DNA of 22,016 nt from Gammaproteobacteria bacterium (GCA_012960755.1 DUAT01000061.1:1-22016), one strand, 5' to 3'; positions 14,582 to 22,016 are shown, counted from the stretch's first letter. Translations and numbers: made by a program. The notes: a model not told the origin generated them from the letters alone.

Positions 14582-15370
14582 TTAACGGCCTTTGAAATCA
14601 GGTTTTCTTTTTTCGACAAAGGCTTTTATCCCTTCCTTACCGTCCGTGGTTCCTGACGATTCTGCGATGGCGCGAGATTCAAGTTCCATTTGAGTTTCCA
14701 GGCCATTGTCAAAGGACTGGTTCAGCAGGCTCTTAACTTTACCAAAAGCCAGGGTCGGACCACTGGCTAATGATGAGGCAAGCTCCATCACGGTCTTTTC
14801 CAGGTCTTGTGCCGCAACCACCTGATTAATCACACCCCAATCTGCCGCCTCGCTGGCACTTAATACCCGATTGGTCAGCATAAGCTCCCGTGCACGCCGG
14901 TCACCTATACGCCGGGGCAGGAAAAAGGTTGAGCTGCCGTCAGGTGATAAACCCGCATTGGTGTATGCCATCACGTATTTGGCTGAATCAGCCGATATAG
15001 CCATGTCGCAGGCTGCCACCAGGCTAAACCCGGCGCCTGCCGCGGTGCCGTTTACCATGGCAATGACCGGCGCACTCATTCGGCTCAATCGGGATATGCC
15101 AAGATGCAGGTCGCCCGCCATGCCTAAGATCATTTTCGAGACGCCATCACCAGCACCTGAAAACTCACCCAGATCACCCCCGGCACAAAACATCTTGCCT
15201 GCACCAGTGATCACAACAGCCCGAACCTCGGATGACTCGTCGCATTCGATCGCCACATCACTCAATTCACGCGCCATGGTGGGGTTCAGCGCGTTCGCAG
15301 AGTCGGGGCGATTTAATGTAATTGTCGCAACATTTTCATGGACGCTGAACAATAAAGTCTTGTAGCTCAT
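14582..15370 (-). CDS. Enoyl-CoA hydratase/isomerase, PaaG-like
   Basis: The crotonase fold is clear: oxyanion-hole segments FCAGGDLGEF (61-70) and VNGTAAGAGFSLVAACD (106-122), and LSPDGSSTFFLPRRIG (141-156). Having D144 in SPDG while lacking the hydratase-type Glu in the second segment is the PaaG pattern, an isomerase acting on ring-epoxide or beta,gamma-enoyl-CoA. The start ATG 15370 gives the usual 262-aa length; the longer frame to 15442 overlaps the 73-aa gene. It follows that gene by four bases, so they form an operon. It likely acts on CoA-activated intermediates of the surrounding pathway. Confidence 0.88.
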   Translation of the reverse strand: MSYKTLLFSVHENVATITLNRPDSANALNPTMARELSDVAIECDESSEVRAVVITGAGKMFCAGGDLGEFSGAGDGVSKMILGMAGDLHLGISRLSRMSAPVIAMVNGTAAGAGFSLVAACDMAISADSAKYVMAYTNAGLSPDGSSTFFLPRRIGDRRARELMLTNRVLSASEAADWGVINQVVAAQDLEKTVMELASSLASGPTLAFGKVKSLLNQSFDNGLETQMELESRAIAESSGTTDGKEGIKAFVEKRKPDFKGR

Positions 15371-15374
15371 GTCT

Positions 15375-15596
15375 CTAATTTCTGACGACGTGAAAGATAC
15401 CATCACCACCCAGGTTTTCGATGGTGTACTGGATCTCCTCATTAATGTCCTTCAGGTCGCGACCATTCTCGACGTACAACTCAAGCAACTTCCAAACCAG
15501 TGCCTGTCCATACTTGTTCAGATCGATATTTTCCGCTGCAGCCGCAGCCACACCTTCATCGAGATGTTTTTTTGCAAGTGAGTATGCGTCCGCCAT
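15375..15596 (-). CDS. Small helical protein, 73 aa, unknown function
   Basis: A strong Shine-Dalgarno site (AAAGGAG) precedes the ATG. The product is mostly helical (MADAYSLAKKHLDEGVAAAA, then NKYGQALVWKLLELYVENGR), with no membrane segment or cysteine. It is immediately upstream of the PaaG-like gene on the same strand. Small helical partners of CoA enzymes exist, but I do not recognise this family and assign no function. Its promoter must lie in 15597-15820, shared with the divergent membrane protein gene. Confidence 0.75.
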   Translation of the reverse strand: MADAYSLAKKHLDEGVAAAAAENIDLNKYGQALVWKLLELYVENGRDLKDINEEIQYTIENLGGDGIFHVVRN

Positions 15597-15758
15597 GTGT
15601 TTTCTCCTTTATCAACACGAAGCCCTTCCAGGCTTAATTCAGTCGCCTATCGTAATCGCTAAATCACAATATGCAAGCATTCTTACGGTTGATTATGCAG
15701 GGCTATTGCTACAGTAGCTGAAAGTAATTCGCTCCAGGGTAAGCTAATGACATTCATT

Positions 15759-15780
15759 ATTTCATTCGTCATAATGAAAT
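15759..15780. promoter_or_regulatory. Operator-like palindrome ATTTCATT-N6-AATGAAAT
   Basis: A perfect 8-bp inverted repeat with a six-base spacer, 41 bases before the start of the 209-aa membrane protein gene, in the divergent region. Its 22-bp span fits a TetR- or MarR-type dimer. No regulator gene is encoded in the neighbourhood. Confidence 0.55.
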
Positions 15781-15820
15781 CAATCTCCTGGGTTGAGCTT
15801 TTTCCTGATGCCTTTTTATA

Positions 15821-16450
15821 ATGAATAGACGAACAATACTCTGGGTCGCGCCTTTGCTCGCCTATCTGCTTTTTATATTCTGGTATACCAATACCGGTGG
15901 TCCGTTAACCGCAGAGGAAATCGAAGGTTATATTGAAAAACTACAAAGCAGCGGCTCAACACCGGAGCGGATCGCCAGGATACGAAAGTTTATGGAATCC
16001 GATACGGGCAACCAGTTCCTGATGCTTAATAATATCGATATGAACGAGACCCCGGGGGATGTCGACGGGGCTCAACCCGGCGAGTCCGCAGCGCAACTCA
16101 TGGGGCGATACATGGAACATATGTATCCCGAACTCTTCAAGCGTGCCAGTCATCCCGTGTATTTCGGCGTGGCGGTCCATTCAGCCATGGATATTGTTGG
16201 CATCGAAGGGGCAGAGAACTGGGATCAGGCGGCATTGATGAGATATCGCAGTCGGCGTGACCTGTTCGAAATCGCAACCAACCCGGCGTTCCAGGGCAAA
16301 CACCATTTCAAGATTGCGGCGCTGACAAAAACAATCGCCTATCCCCTGGAGAGCATGCTTAACTTTTCTGACCCGCGGTTTCTGCTGGCGATCATCCTGA
16401 CGATGATTGTTGCATTAGTCGATATCGGGATCTACGGCAGAAGAAATTAG
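15821..16450 (+). CDS. Membrane-anchored protein with DUF1330-like central domain
   Basis: The 209-aa product has transmembrane helices at about 5-22 and 186-205. Between them, residues 64-175 follow the layout of ferredoxin-like DUF1330 proteins: FLMLNNIDM, a helix with YMEHMYPELFKRASHPVYFG, DIVGIEGAENWDQAALMRYR, then a helix ending in ATNPAFQGKHHFK. DUF1330 domains usually form soluble dimeric barrels; anchoring by two helices is unusual. The next gene is a soluble DUF1330-like protein on the same strand, about 60 bases on. The role is unknown; both sit beside oxygenase and CoA-enzyme genes. Confidence 0.65.
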   Translation: MNRRTILWVAPLLAYLLFIFWYTNTGGPLTAEEIEGYIEKLQSSGSTPERIARIRKFMESDTGNQFLMLNNIDMNETPGDVDGAQPGESAAQLMGRYMEHMYPELFKRASHPVYFGVAVHSAMDIVGIEGAENWDQAALMRYRSRRDLFEIATNPAFQGKHHFKIAALTKTIAYPLESMLNFSDPRFLLAIILTMIVALVDIGIYGRRN

Positions 16451-16511
16451 CAAACTGGCGTTTCTTTGACAAAAATTGCCAATACAAATGTCAATCCACG
16501 AGGTTACCCAC

Positions 16512-16928
16512 ATGCAAGTATCCAATGCCGTTACGCCGACTCAGGAACAATTCATGCAGTTTCTCTCGAGCGACTTTACCGGTCCCGTCTGTATGCTCAA
16601 TTTACTGAAGTTCAAGCACAAGGCTGAATACGAAGACGGCCGTGAAACTGACCTGACTGGTGCGCAGGCGTATAACTTGTATGGCCAGCAAATGAAACCA
16701 CATGTCATCTCAAAAGGTGGGCTGTTTCTATTCTCCGGTGTTATTGCGCAAATGATGATCGGGTCAGCCGAAGAACAATGGGACATGACTGCCATTGTCG
16801 AATATCCGTCCAAAGAGGCTTTCGTGGAAATAGCATCCTCGAAGGACGTGCAGGGATTCGCGGTACATCGCAGTGCCGGATTGAAAGGACAATTGCTGAT
16901 AGCCACAAGCCAGACTGAATTAGGCTAA
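16512..16928 (+). CDS. DUF1330-like small protein
   Basis: From ATG 16512, with GAGG nine bases upstream, the product is 138 aa. It shows the dimeric alpha/beta-barrel pattern: PVCMLNLLKFKHKAEYEDGR, AQAYNLYGQQMKPHVISKGG, DMTAIVEYPSKEAFVEIASS and FAVHRSAGLKGQLLIA. Upstream in-frame starts (TTG 16476, ATG 16488) lack good ribosome sites. Family members are frequent near catabolic enzymes but mostly lack a tested activity. It converges with the MBL hydrolase gene across a hairpin. Confidence 0.75.
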   Translation: MQVSNAVTPTQEQFMQFLSSDFTGPVCMLNLLKFKHKAEYEDGRETDLTGAQAYNLYGQQMKPHVISKGGLFLFSGVIAQMMIGSAEEQWDMTAIVEYPSKEAFVEIASSKDVQGFAVHRSAGLKGQLLIATSQTELG

Positions 16929-16938
16929 GAAGGCTCTC

Positions 16939-16964
16939 CTGGCGGCTTGCCAGCCTCTTGTTTT
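16939..16964. terminator. Terminator between converging genes
   Basis: CTGGC-GGCTT-GCCAG forms a GC-rich hairpin followed on the plus strand by CCTCTTGTTTT. Outer bases GGCT/AGCC could extend it. It is placed to end the DUF1330 transcript and might also serve the minus-strand operon. Confidence 0.55.
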
Positions 16965-17918
16965 CTAGCCTCGGGCTCGTCTGACTTCAGCCATCATGGT
17001 AAACAATTCAATGATGTTCGGCGCTTCCTCAGTGCCACTGTACTCCCGGTACAAGGTATTGACATTGATCGCGATGCGTTCGCTGTCTAACCAGGACTCG
17101 TAGTCGGTTATCGCAATATCAAGTGCCGCATCCAGAACAGACATGCCGTCATCAAAGCGTTTTCTCGCCTCGGTATCAATATACGCCAGATACTCCTGAA
17201 CCCGTTTAACACCGGCAATATCTGTGATTGGTCCATGCCCGGGTACGATCACGTCTGGCTTCATTTCAACAATCCGCTCGCAGGCCCTGATCCAGTTCGA
17301 TACCGGCCCGTTCCACATCAGTGGCGTACCATTGATAAAGAGAATGTCACCGGTAAAAACCGTACTATCTCCCGGTACGTGAACCAGCACGTCTCCTGCC
17401 GTATGAGCAGGGCCAACCTCAATCAGCTCAACGGTTTTATCACCCACCGTCACTGTCATTTCGCCATTGAATGTTTTTGTCGGCATCTTCTCGGCCACAT
17501 CGGCGAAGTCAAAAGAGCCAAAGGCGTCCAGAAAATATTGCCCAACTTCACCATAGTCAGCGGCACCTTGCATAAGCTGCTGAAGACCTGAGGCGGGTAC
17601 CATTTCGTTCGCACTCGCTTCCGAGGCAATGATTTCGGCACTGGTACAGAGCCCATTACCGTGGGTATGGTCACCATTGGCATGGGTGTTTACAACGGTA
17701 CCGATGTCTGCAGCCTTAACGTTCGCTGCATCCGCCATGGTCGAGAGCATTTCGCGGGTGAGTTTTGCATCGAACAGGGTATCTACCAATAGCGACTGAT
17801 CACCATCGGTAACCAATCCTGCATTGGACCACCCCCAACCGCCATCCGGCTGAAGGTAGGCATAGATGCCGTTGCCGGTTTCGACCAGGCCCTTTTTAAA
17901 TGTCCATTGTTCCGCCAT
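16965..17918 (-). CDS. Metallo-beta-lactamase-fold hydrolase with HxNxDH metal motif
   Basis: The 317-aa protein has the MBL layout: THANGDHTHGN (H79, N81, D83, H84), H172 in GPAHTAGD, D191 in FTGDILF and H228 in PGHGP. The second histidine of the canonical HxHxDH is replaced by asparagine. The HANGDH form occurs in a known subgroup, so the protein is probably active but may bind metal differently. The substrate is unknown. It is the last gene of the minus-strand operon and is preceded by tandem ribosome-binding repeats (17924-17965), suggesting strong translation. No signal peptide is seen, so it should be cytoplasmic. Confidence 0.88.
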   Translation of the reverse strand: MAEQWTFKKGLVETGNGIYAYLQPDGGWGWSNAGLVTDGDQSLLVDTLFDAKLTREMLSTMADAANVKAADIGTVVNTHANGDHTHGNGLCTSAEIIASEASANEMVPASGLQQLMQGAADYGEVGQYFLDAFGSFDFADVAEKMPTKTFNGEMTVTVGDKTVELIEVGPAHTAGDVLVHVPGDSTVFTGDILFINGTPLMWNGPVSNWIRACERIVEMKPDVIVPGHGPITDIAGVKRVQEYLAYIDTEARKRFDDGMSVLDAALDIAITDYESWLDSERIAINVNTLYREYSGTEEAPNIIELFTMMAEVRRARG

Positions 17919-17923
17919 CTTTA

Positions 17924-17965
17924 AACTCCTCTTATGGAACTCCTTTTATGGAACTCCTCTTACGG
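17924..17965 (-). repeat. Three tandem 14-bp repeats, each carrying a Shine-Dalgarno sequence
   Basis: The plus strand reads AACTCCTCTTATGG, AACTCCTTTTATGG and AACTCCTCTTACGG back to back. On the transcribed strand each unit gives AAGAGGAG or AAAAGGAG. The copy nearest the MBL start codon (17918) is at normal spacing; the most distant overlaps the stop codon of the preceding gene (17960-17962). Only one copy is needed, so the others may raise ribosome capture or be recent slippage duplications. Confidence 0.85.
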
Positions 17966-19003
17966 ATAGTCCGTGTCGATACCAGTCTCACCGACACGCA
18001 ACGTAAACCACATGTTGTCTTCGGTTAGGATGATGTTGCCAGGTAGATCCCGCTGGTAAAATTTTTCAATGATAAAATTCCGTGGTGGTGGTACCAGGTG
18101 ATACAGGCCCGTGAGTTGTACCCCCGCTTTTTTTGATAGTTTAACGACGTTAATCTTGTGGGCGTGATAAGCCGTCACATCTTTGAGAATTTTCGCATTC
18201 CGATCCCTACCGCTTTCCCTGGCAGCAGCCGACAGAATCTCCATAACCGGTAACGACAGGGTATCACTCAATAACAGGTCAAGATTAACCACCATCTTCT
18301 CGAGCTCAGTCGACACGATGGTATCCCCGGTGACTACGGCGGATCTGCCTTTATAATCAATTCGATAGCCCACAGCGGGTGTAACTGGCCGATGATCCAC
18401 CGCAAACGCGGTAATCTTAAGCTCACCTGTATCGACAATGACGCCCGGTACAATCAACTTCGCCATCAATTTACCCAACCGTGGGGGCAGCAATTCTTCG
18501 CCATGATGTTCAACCCGGTACACTACATCCTGACGGTAGACCAGATTCAAACCATCAACAATTTCATCAACACCGGCAGGGCCGTAAATCGTCAACGGGT
18601 CAGGTCTGCCCTGAACCCAGGAGTTCAGATTAACCTCATACAGCTCAGCAATATGGTCGGAATGGAAGTGGGTCAGTAAGACACCATCCAAACGGTTGAG
18701 AGGTAACCCTGCCGCCATCAAATTCCCGGTAGATCCGGCGCCTGAGTCAATCACAAAGAAATGTTGCGGGGTGATAACCGCAATACAAGCCTGGGCTCGT
18801 TCAGGGTCGGGCAAGGGTGACGAGCTGCCACAAACAAATATTCGCAATGCGTCGATCGGATTTTCGACAACAGTCGTAGACATTAGCAGAAGCGCCGCGC
18901 GCTTTAGCAGAAAATCCTGAACCCCGTGATTGTTAACCAGGATCAGAGAAAGCAACAACAACCCAAGGGCGATGCTTAATAGAATGACGGCCAGTTTTTT
19001 CAT
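17960..19003 (-). CDS. Membrane-anchored MBL-fold hydrolase resembling AtsA-type arylsulfatase/RNase Z-like enzymes
   Basis: From ATG 19003 (a TTG at 19021 is the alternative) the protein is 347 aa. An N-terminal hydrophobic helix (about residues 4-24) anchors or exports it. The metal motif THFHSDH is intact (H112, H114, D116, H117), with H204 in FAVDHRP, D227 in TGD and H302 in LYHLVPP. LTIYGPAGVDEIVDGL and the CGSSSPLPDPERAQACIAV opening match the RNase Z-like branch that includes the Pseudoalteromonas arylsulfatase AtsA. With an N-terminal anchor, a role in tRNA processing is unlikely; a periplasmic ester or sulfate-ester hydrolase fits better and suits the sulfatase in the same operon. 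The start is four to 22 bases after the dehalogenase-like stop. Confidence 0.85.
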   Translation of the reverse strand: MKKLAVILLSIALGLLLLSLILVNNHGVQDFLLKRAALLLMSTTVVENPIDALRIFVCGSSSPLPDPERAQACIAVITPQHFFVIDSGAGSTGNLMAAGLPLNRLDGVLLTHFHSDHIAELYEVNLNSWVQGRPDPLTIYGPAGVDEIVDGLNLVYRQDVVYRVEHHGEELLPPRLGKLMAKLIVPGVIVDTGELKITAFAVDHRPVTPAVGYRIDYKGRSAVVTGDTIVSTELEKMVVNLDLLLSDTLSLPVMEILSAAARESGRDRNAKILKDVTAYHAHKINVVKLSKKAGVQLTGLYHLVPPPRNFIIEKFYQRDLPGNIILTEDNMWFTLRVGETGIDTDYP

Positions 19004-19024
19004 GCGCTGAATTGCAGACAAGCG

Positions 19025-20026
19025 TTACAAAGGATTGTCTTTGATAAATCCAATGATCACCGCAGCCAGTTCAGGACCGGCATCGTCCTGGAGGAAATGG
19101 CCAGCACCCTCAATGGTTGCGTGTTTTTGTCCCTGGGCACCAGGTACATCTTGCTGGAATCGCTTATGACCTCCCGCTGTCACCGGATCGGAGTCGCTGA
19201 ATGCCGTTAACAAAGGTTTCTCGAACTTGCTGAAAAATGCCCATGCTTTACGATTTTTCGGGATTTCGGGACCATCGGGGTAAATTGGCACACAACTCGG
19301 GAACTTGCGCGCCCCTTGCATGTATTCGTCTGACGGAAACGGTGCATCATATGCGTGTTTTTGGGCATCGGTTAATGTTGCCCCCAGCGCACTCAAGGCG
19401 ACGACATCGGAGACGACAATTTCAGGGTATTCAGCACAGTACTTTATCCAGTACATAAAGCCTGCGCCATTTTCATTTTCACGAAGCTTGGCCCCCATCT
19501 CAGCCGGGGGTAATGCAGGAATACTCTCGTACATCGCATGCATGGGTGCTGCCATTTCATCAGGTATTCCTTTGGCATCGGGCAACCCTGTATTTGCCAC
19601 AACAATACGGGCGAATCGGTCCGGGTTTTCAGTGACCACTCGCAGGCCAATCAAACCACCCCAGTCCTGACACATTAATGTAATATCAGTCAAGTCGAGA
19701 TTGCGGACAAACCCATTGACCCAATCCACATGATTCGAATAGGTGTAGTCATCGATGGAGGTTGGCTTGTCGGACTTTCCAAAACCCACCAGATCCGGTG
19801 CAATAACCCGATAGCCAGCATCAACAAGTATGGGAATCATCTTCCGGTAAAGGTACGACCAGGTTGGTTGACCATGCATGCACAGCACCAGTTCGCCTTC
19901 TCCTTCATCGACATAGTGAATCCGCAGTTCACCACCCTCACCATCATCGACATTGACGTAACTGGCTTCGTAGGGATAGTCAGCGAGATTATCGAATCGC
20001 GCATCCGGTGTTCTTAATATTTTCAT
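19025..20026 (-). CDS. Haloalkane dehalogenase-like alpha/beta hydrolase
   Basis: The 333-aa product closely follows haloalkane dehalogenase subfamily I: RTPDARFDNLADYPYEASYV at the start, oxyanion region HGQPTWSYLYRKMIP (51-65), nucleophile elbow CQDWGGLIGLR (D121, W122 as likely first halide ligand), acid in SDSDP (D278 or D280) and GAGHFLQDD (H310). Such enzymes displace halide to give an alcohol. Q53 replaces the Glu common at this position, and the second halide tryptophan cannot be fixed by eye, so an epoxide or ester hydrolase role remains possible. AGGA lies eight bases before the ATG. No signal peptide. It lies between sulfatase and MBL genes in one operon. Confidence 0.85.
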   Translation of the reverse strand: MKILRTPDARFDNLADYPYEASYVNVDDGEGGELRIHYVDEGEGELVLCMHGQPTWSYLYRKMIPILVDAGYRVIAPDLVGFGKSDKPTSIDDYTYSNHVDWVNGFVRNLDLTDITLMCQDWGGLIGLRVVTENPDRFARIVVANTGLPDAKGIPDEMAAPMHAMYESIPALPPAEMGAKLRENENGAGFMYWIKYCAEYPEIVVSDVVALSALGATLTDAQKHAYDAPFPSDEYMQGARKFPSCVPIYPDGPEIPKNRKAWAFFSKFEKPLLTAFSDSDPVTAGGHKRFQQDVPGAQGQKHATIEGAGHFLQDDAGPELAAVIIGFIKDNPL

Positions 20027-20049
20027 CGGTTTGTCCTACTCGAATAAAT

Positions 20050-21798
20050 TCATTTGATAGACTGGCTTTTGGCGCGAAAACGTCTTACCACAACCAGAAA
20101 AATCACCAGTATGGCAATGCCTGCTGCGATGGGTATGCTGTTTTCCAGTCTTTTCTTCAGGCCGTAGATAATGACCTGCCGTCGCTGATCATAATCTTCT
20201 GCGACGGGCAGGACACCATTTTTGATCTCATAATCCCGGTAATCCTGCATCAAACTCGCGAATATTTCAGCTTCAACATCTTTTAGGTCATTGGTTTCAC
20301 CAGGGTCTTTTTCCAGATTAAATAAATGCCAGGCATCATCCCCTAAGGGTCCGCGATTTTTCAGTATCTTGTACTGACCTTTAAACAGAGCAGCATTACC
20401 ACCCAGTTCATAACCAATGGCCTCGTCAGCGTCGTAAATTCTCGTTACCGCATTGTTTACCAGGGGCACCAGACTACGACCGATAATCGGCTCCACTGGT
20501 CTACCCTGATACTCCCCATTGGGCGCTTTAACATGCGCCAGTTGGAGAATGGTGGGCACAATATCGGTTACCCAGGAGAACGAGTTTATTACGCCACCTT
20601 TTAGCGTCGATTCTATCCCGGAGATTATCATCGGCACCCGTAACCCGCCTTCCCCGGCAAAAAACTTGTACCATGCAAAAGGGGAAGCCGCCGCACTGGC
20701 GAAACTGGGGCCGATCAGTGAAAAGCTGCCTTTCTCGCCCAGGGTTTCATAATCGGTGTTGTAGTTGTTGGTCATCATCCACAGATCAAACAAGGATGAC
20801 ACCATCGGGTCGGACGGTTCCGAACCATTGTCGGATACAAAGATGAATACTGTGTTGTCATATTGTCCCGCGTCTTTTAGGAAACTGATCAGTCGGCCAA
20901 TATGAAAATCCATCGCATCAATCATGCCCGCATATACCGCCATGCGTTTTGACTGATACTTCTTCTCCTGCTCGGTGAGTGACTGCCAGTCCAGGGTTGT
21001 TGGAATTTCAGCCAATTGTATTCCTTCGTCAGCAACCCCTGAAGCGACCGCGCCTTCGTATCGTTGTTTCCTGAGTTCAGTCCAGCCCGCATCGTATTTG
21101 CCTATATACTTTTCAGTAAACTCCCTTGGTGCCTGCACAGGAAGATGAACCGCCTGAAACGCGACATAGGCAAAGAAGGGTTTTTGATCGGCGAGATTAC
21201 TTTCGATATATTCGATGGTTTTATCAATAAAGTGACGCGACGAATAGAAGTCATCCGGCAGCGTCATTTCACGGCCATCTTCAAACCAGTTGGCCCTGGC
21301 ATAAATCGGCAGGTAGGGTTTCTGCTCCCAGTTGTCAGCCCCGGTGTCCGCCATCGCCAGGGATCGCTCGAAGCCTCTGCCGCCTGGCAGCAGCTCCGCT
21401 GTCATTCCCAGGTGCCATTTCCCCGTCATATAGGTATGGTACCCAGCGCCCTGCAATAACGTCGCTACGGTGACAACACTCTTGTTCAAGGTCCCCTGGT
21501 AACCAGGTTTGCCTAACTGGTCTGCGGTCAGGGATTCCGGCATATTGGCGACGCCGTTGCGATGACTGTCGACACCGGTCATTAACATCGACCGCGTTGG
21601 CGCGCAGCTGGCTGCCGTATGGTAATTTGAAAACCTGACGCCCTGGCGTGCCAGTTCATCGAGATTCGGCGTGCTGACTTCACTGCCGTAGCTACCCAGG
21701 TCGCTAAACCCCAGATCGTCAGCCAACAACAAAACAATGTTGGGAGGCTGGCTCGCGTTGATCAGTGAAACCCACGAACCAAGAACAACACCAGTCAT
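20050..21798 (-). CDS. Formylglycine-type sulfatase with N-terminal signal and C-terminal membrane anchor
   Basis: From ATG 21798 the protein is 582 aa. LLADDLGFSDLG (24-35) supplies metal-binding Asp residues and CAPTRSMLMTG (65-75) is the Cys-type sulfatase signature, in which C65 is converted to formylglycine by a separate enzyme not seen here. Further arylsulfatase features include GKWHLG and FVSDNGSEP. A hydrophobic N-terminus (MTGVVLGSWVSLINA, possibly extended by a few residues from an upstream TTG/GTG) suggests export; residues 555-571 form a transmembrane helix followed by RRFRAK, placing the enzyme on the periplasmic face. It would cleave sulfate esters. The longer frame to 21981 overlaps the upstream gene and is rejected. 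Confidence 0.92.
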   Translation of the reverse strand: MTGVVLGSWVSLINASQPPNIVLLLADDLGFSDLGSYGSEVSTPNLDELARQGVRFSNYHTAASCAPTRSMLMTGVDSHRNGVANMPESLTADQLGKPGYQGTLNKSVVTVATLLQGAGYHTYMTGKWHLGMTAELLPGGRGFERSLAMADTGADNWEQKPYLPIYARANWFEDGREMTLPDDFYSSRHFIDKTIEYIESNLADQKPFFAYVAFQAVHLPVQAPREFTEKYIGKYDAGWTELRKQRYEGAVASGVADEGIQLAEIPTTLDWQSLTEQEKKYQSKRMAVYAGMIDAMDFHIGRLISFLKDAGQYDNTVFIFVSDNGSEPSDPMVSSLFDLWMMTNNYNTDYETLGEKGSFSLIGPSFASAAASPFAWYKFFAGEGGLRVPMIISGIESTLKGGVINSFSWVTDIVPTILQLAHVKAPNGEYQGRPVEPIIGRSLVPLVNNAVTRIYDADEAIGYELGGNAALFKGQYKILKNRGPLGDDAWHLFNLEKDPGETNDLKDVEAEIFASLMQDYRDYEIKNGVLPVAEDYDQRRQVIIYGLKKRLENSIPIAAGIAILVIFLVVVRRFRAKSQSIK

Positions 21799-21815
21799 GA
21801 AACGCAACAAAACAG

Positions 21816-22016
21816 CTACTCGGTCGTTTTGTCCACAAAGAAAGCGCAGGCACACAACCAGGCCGTCATCACAAGCTCTGCCACAATAAACTGGGTCGCC
21901 ATCTCTGCACCGGCAACCAGCGCCGCGAGAATTCTCATCATCGCAGCGCCACCGATCAACATCGCCCCGGCGTAAAGCCAACGCCCCTTAGACAGCACGG
22001 CACCCATAAATATGAA
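21816..22016 (-). CDS. Membrane protein, C-terminal part (runs off the window)
   Basis: The minus-strand frame ends in TAG at 21816-21818, 17 bases before the sulfatase start. An ATG at 22007 gives 63 aa, but the frame stays open to the window edge, so the gene is probably longer. Two hydrophobic helices are visible (WLYAGAMLIGGAAMMRILAA and FIVAELVMTAWLCACAFF). The arrangement recalls small four-helix proteins such as DUF4345, which is only a weak suggestion. It is the most upstream visible gene of the sulfatase operon. Confidence 0.65.
   Translation of the reverse strand, partial: FIFMGAVLSKGRWLYAGAMLIGGAAMMRILAALVAGAEMATQFIVAELVMTAWLCACAFFVDKTTE

Noticed and set aside
21799..21981. N-terminal extension of the sulfatase
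   Set aside because: Arginine- and cysteine-rich, overlaps the real upstream membrane-protein frame, and removes the signal-like start at 21798.

Overview
The window looks like chromosomal DNA of a free-living, probably marine, gammaproteobacterium. That is a judgement from gene content and style: Rieske and P450 oxygenases, a sulfatase, a haloalkane dehalogenase-like hydrolase, several short uncharacterised proteins and an FNR/Anr-type box. No rRNA or complete tRNA is present to settle it. The window falls into a decayed accessory left third, a mixed middle, and a densely packed catabolic right half.

Positions 1-2102 look like the end of an integrated element. Two copies of a 75-bp direct repeat (1-75 and 1326-1400) flank a two-gene module: a 67-aa protein and a membrane-anchored DUF2726-like protein with a C4 zinc finger. 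A small secreted protein follows. At 2079-2102 lies an isolated T-arm plus acceptor 3' end of a tmRNA or tRNA gene, a typical phage or island attachment site. Its body is absent.

Positions 2103-8460 hold degraded DNA: a minus-strand tail, a LysR regulator remnant with an internal deletion, a PF10118-type metal-dependent hydrolase broken by a deletion and a one-base slip, and tails of serine hydrolases. Mixed in are apparently intact genes: an ATC-hydrolase-like protein, a Rieske oxygenase alpha subunit and several unknowns.

Positions 8543-10053 carry a Fic-family AMPylator with an N-terminal inhibitory helix, preceded by three perfect 11-bp tandem repeats.

Positions 10057-16964 are an oxidative catabolism cluster. 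A nitroreductase and a phytanoyl-CoA dioxygenase-like enzyme (minus) diverge from a Rieske oxygenase and a cytochrome P450 (plus). The divergent promoter region carries a perfect FNR/Anr box (TTGATCCAGATCAA) and a 10-bp inverted repeat. A PaaG-like enoyl-CoA hydratase/isomerase with a 73-aa partner, and two small proteins that look related to DUF1330, follow.

Positions 16965-22016 are one minus-strand operon: a partial membrane protein, an FGly-type sulfatase, a haloalkane dehalogenase-like alpha/beta hydrolase, a membrane-anchored MBL enzyme resembling AtsA-type sulfatases, and a second MBL hydrolase with a changed metal motif. The two MBL genes are joined by three tandem Shine-Dalgarno-bearing 14-bp repeats. 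Together the right half suggests removal of sulfate or halide groups, oxygenation and CoA-linked breakdown of an unidentified hydrophobic substrate; the substrate is inference only.
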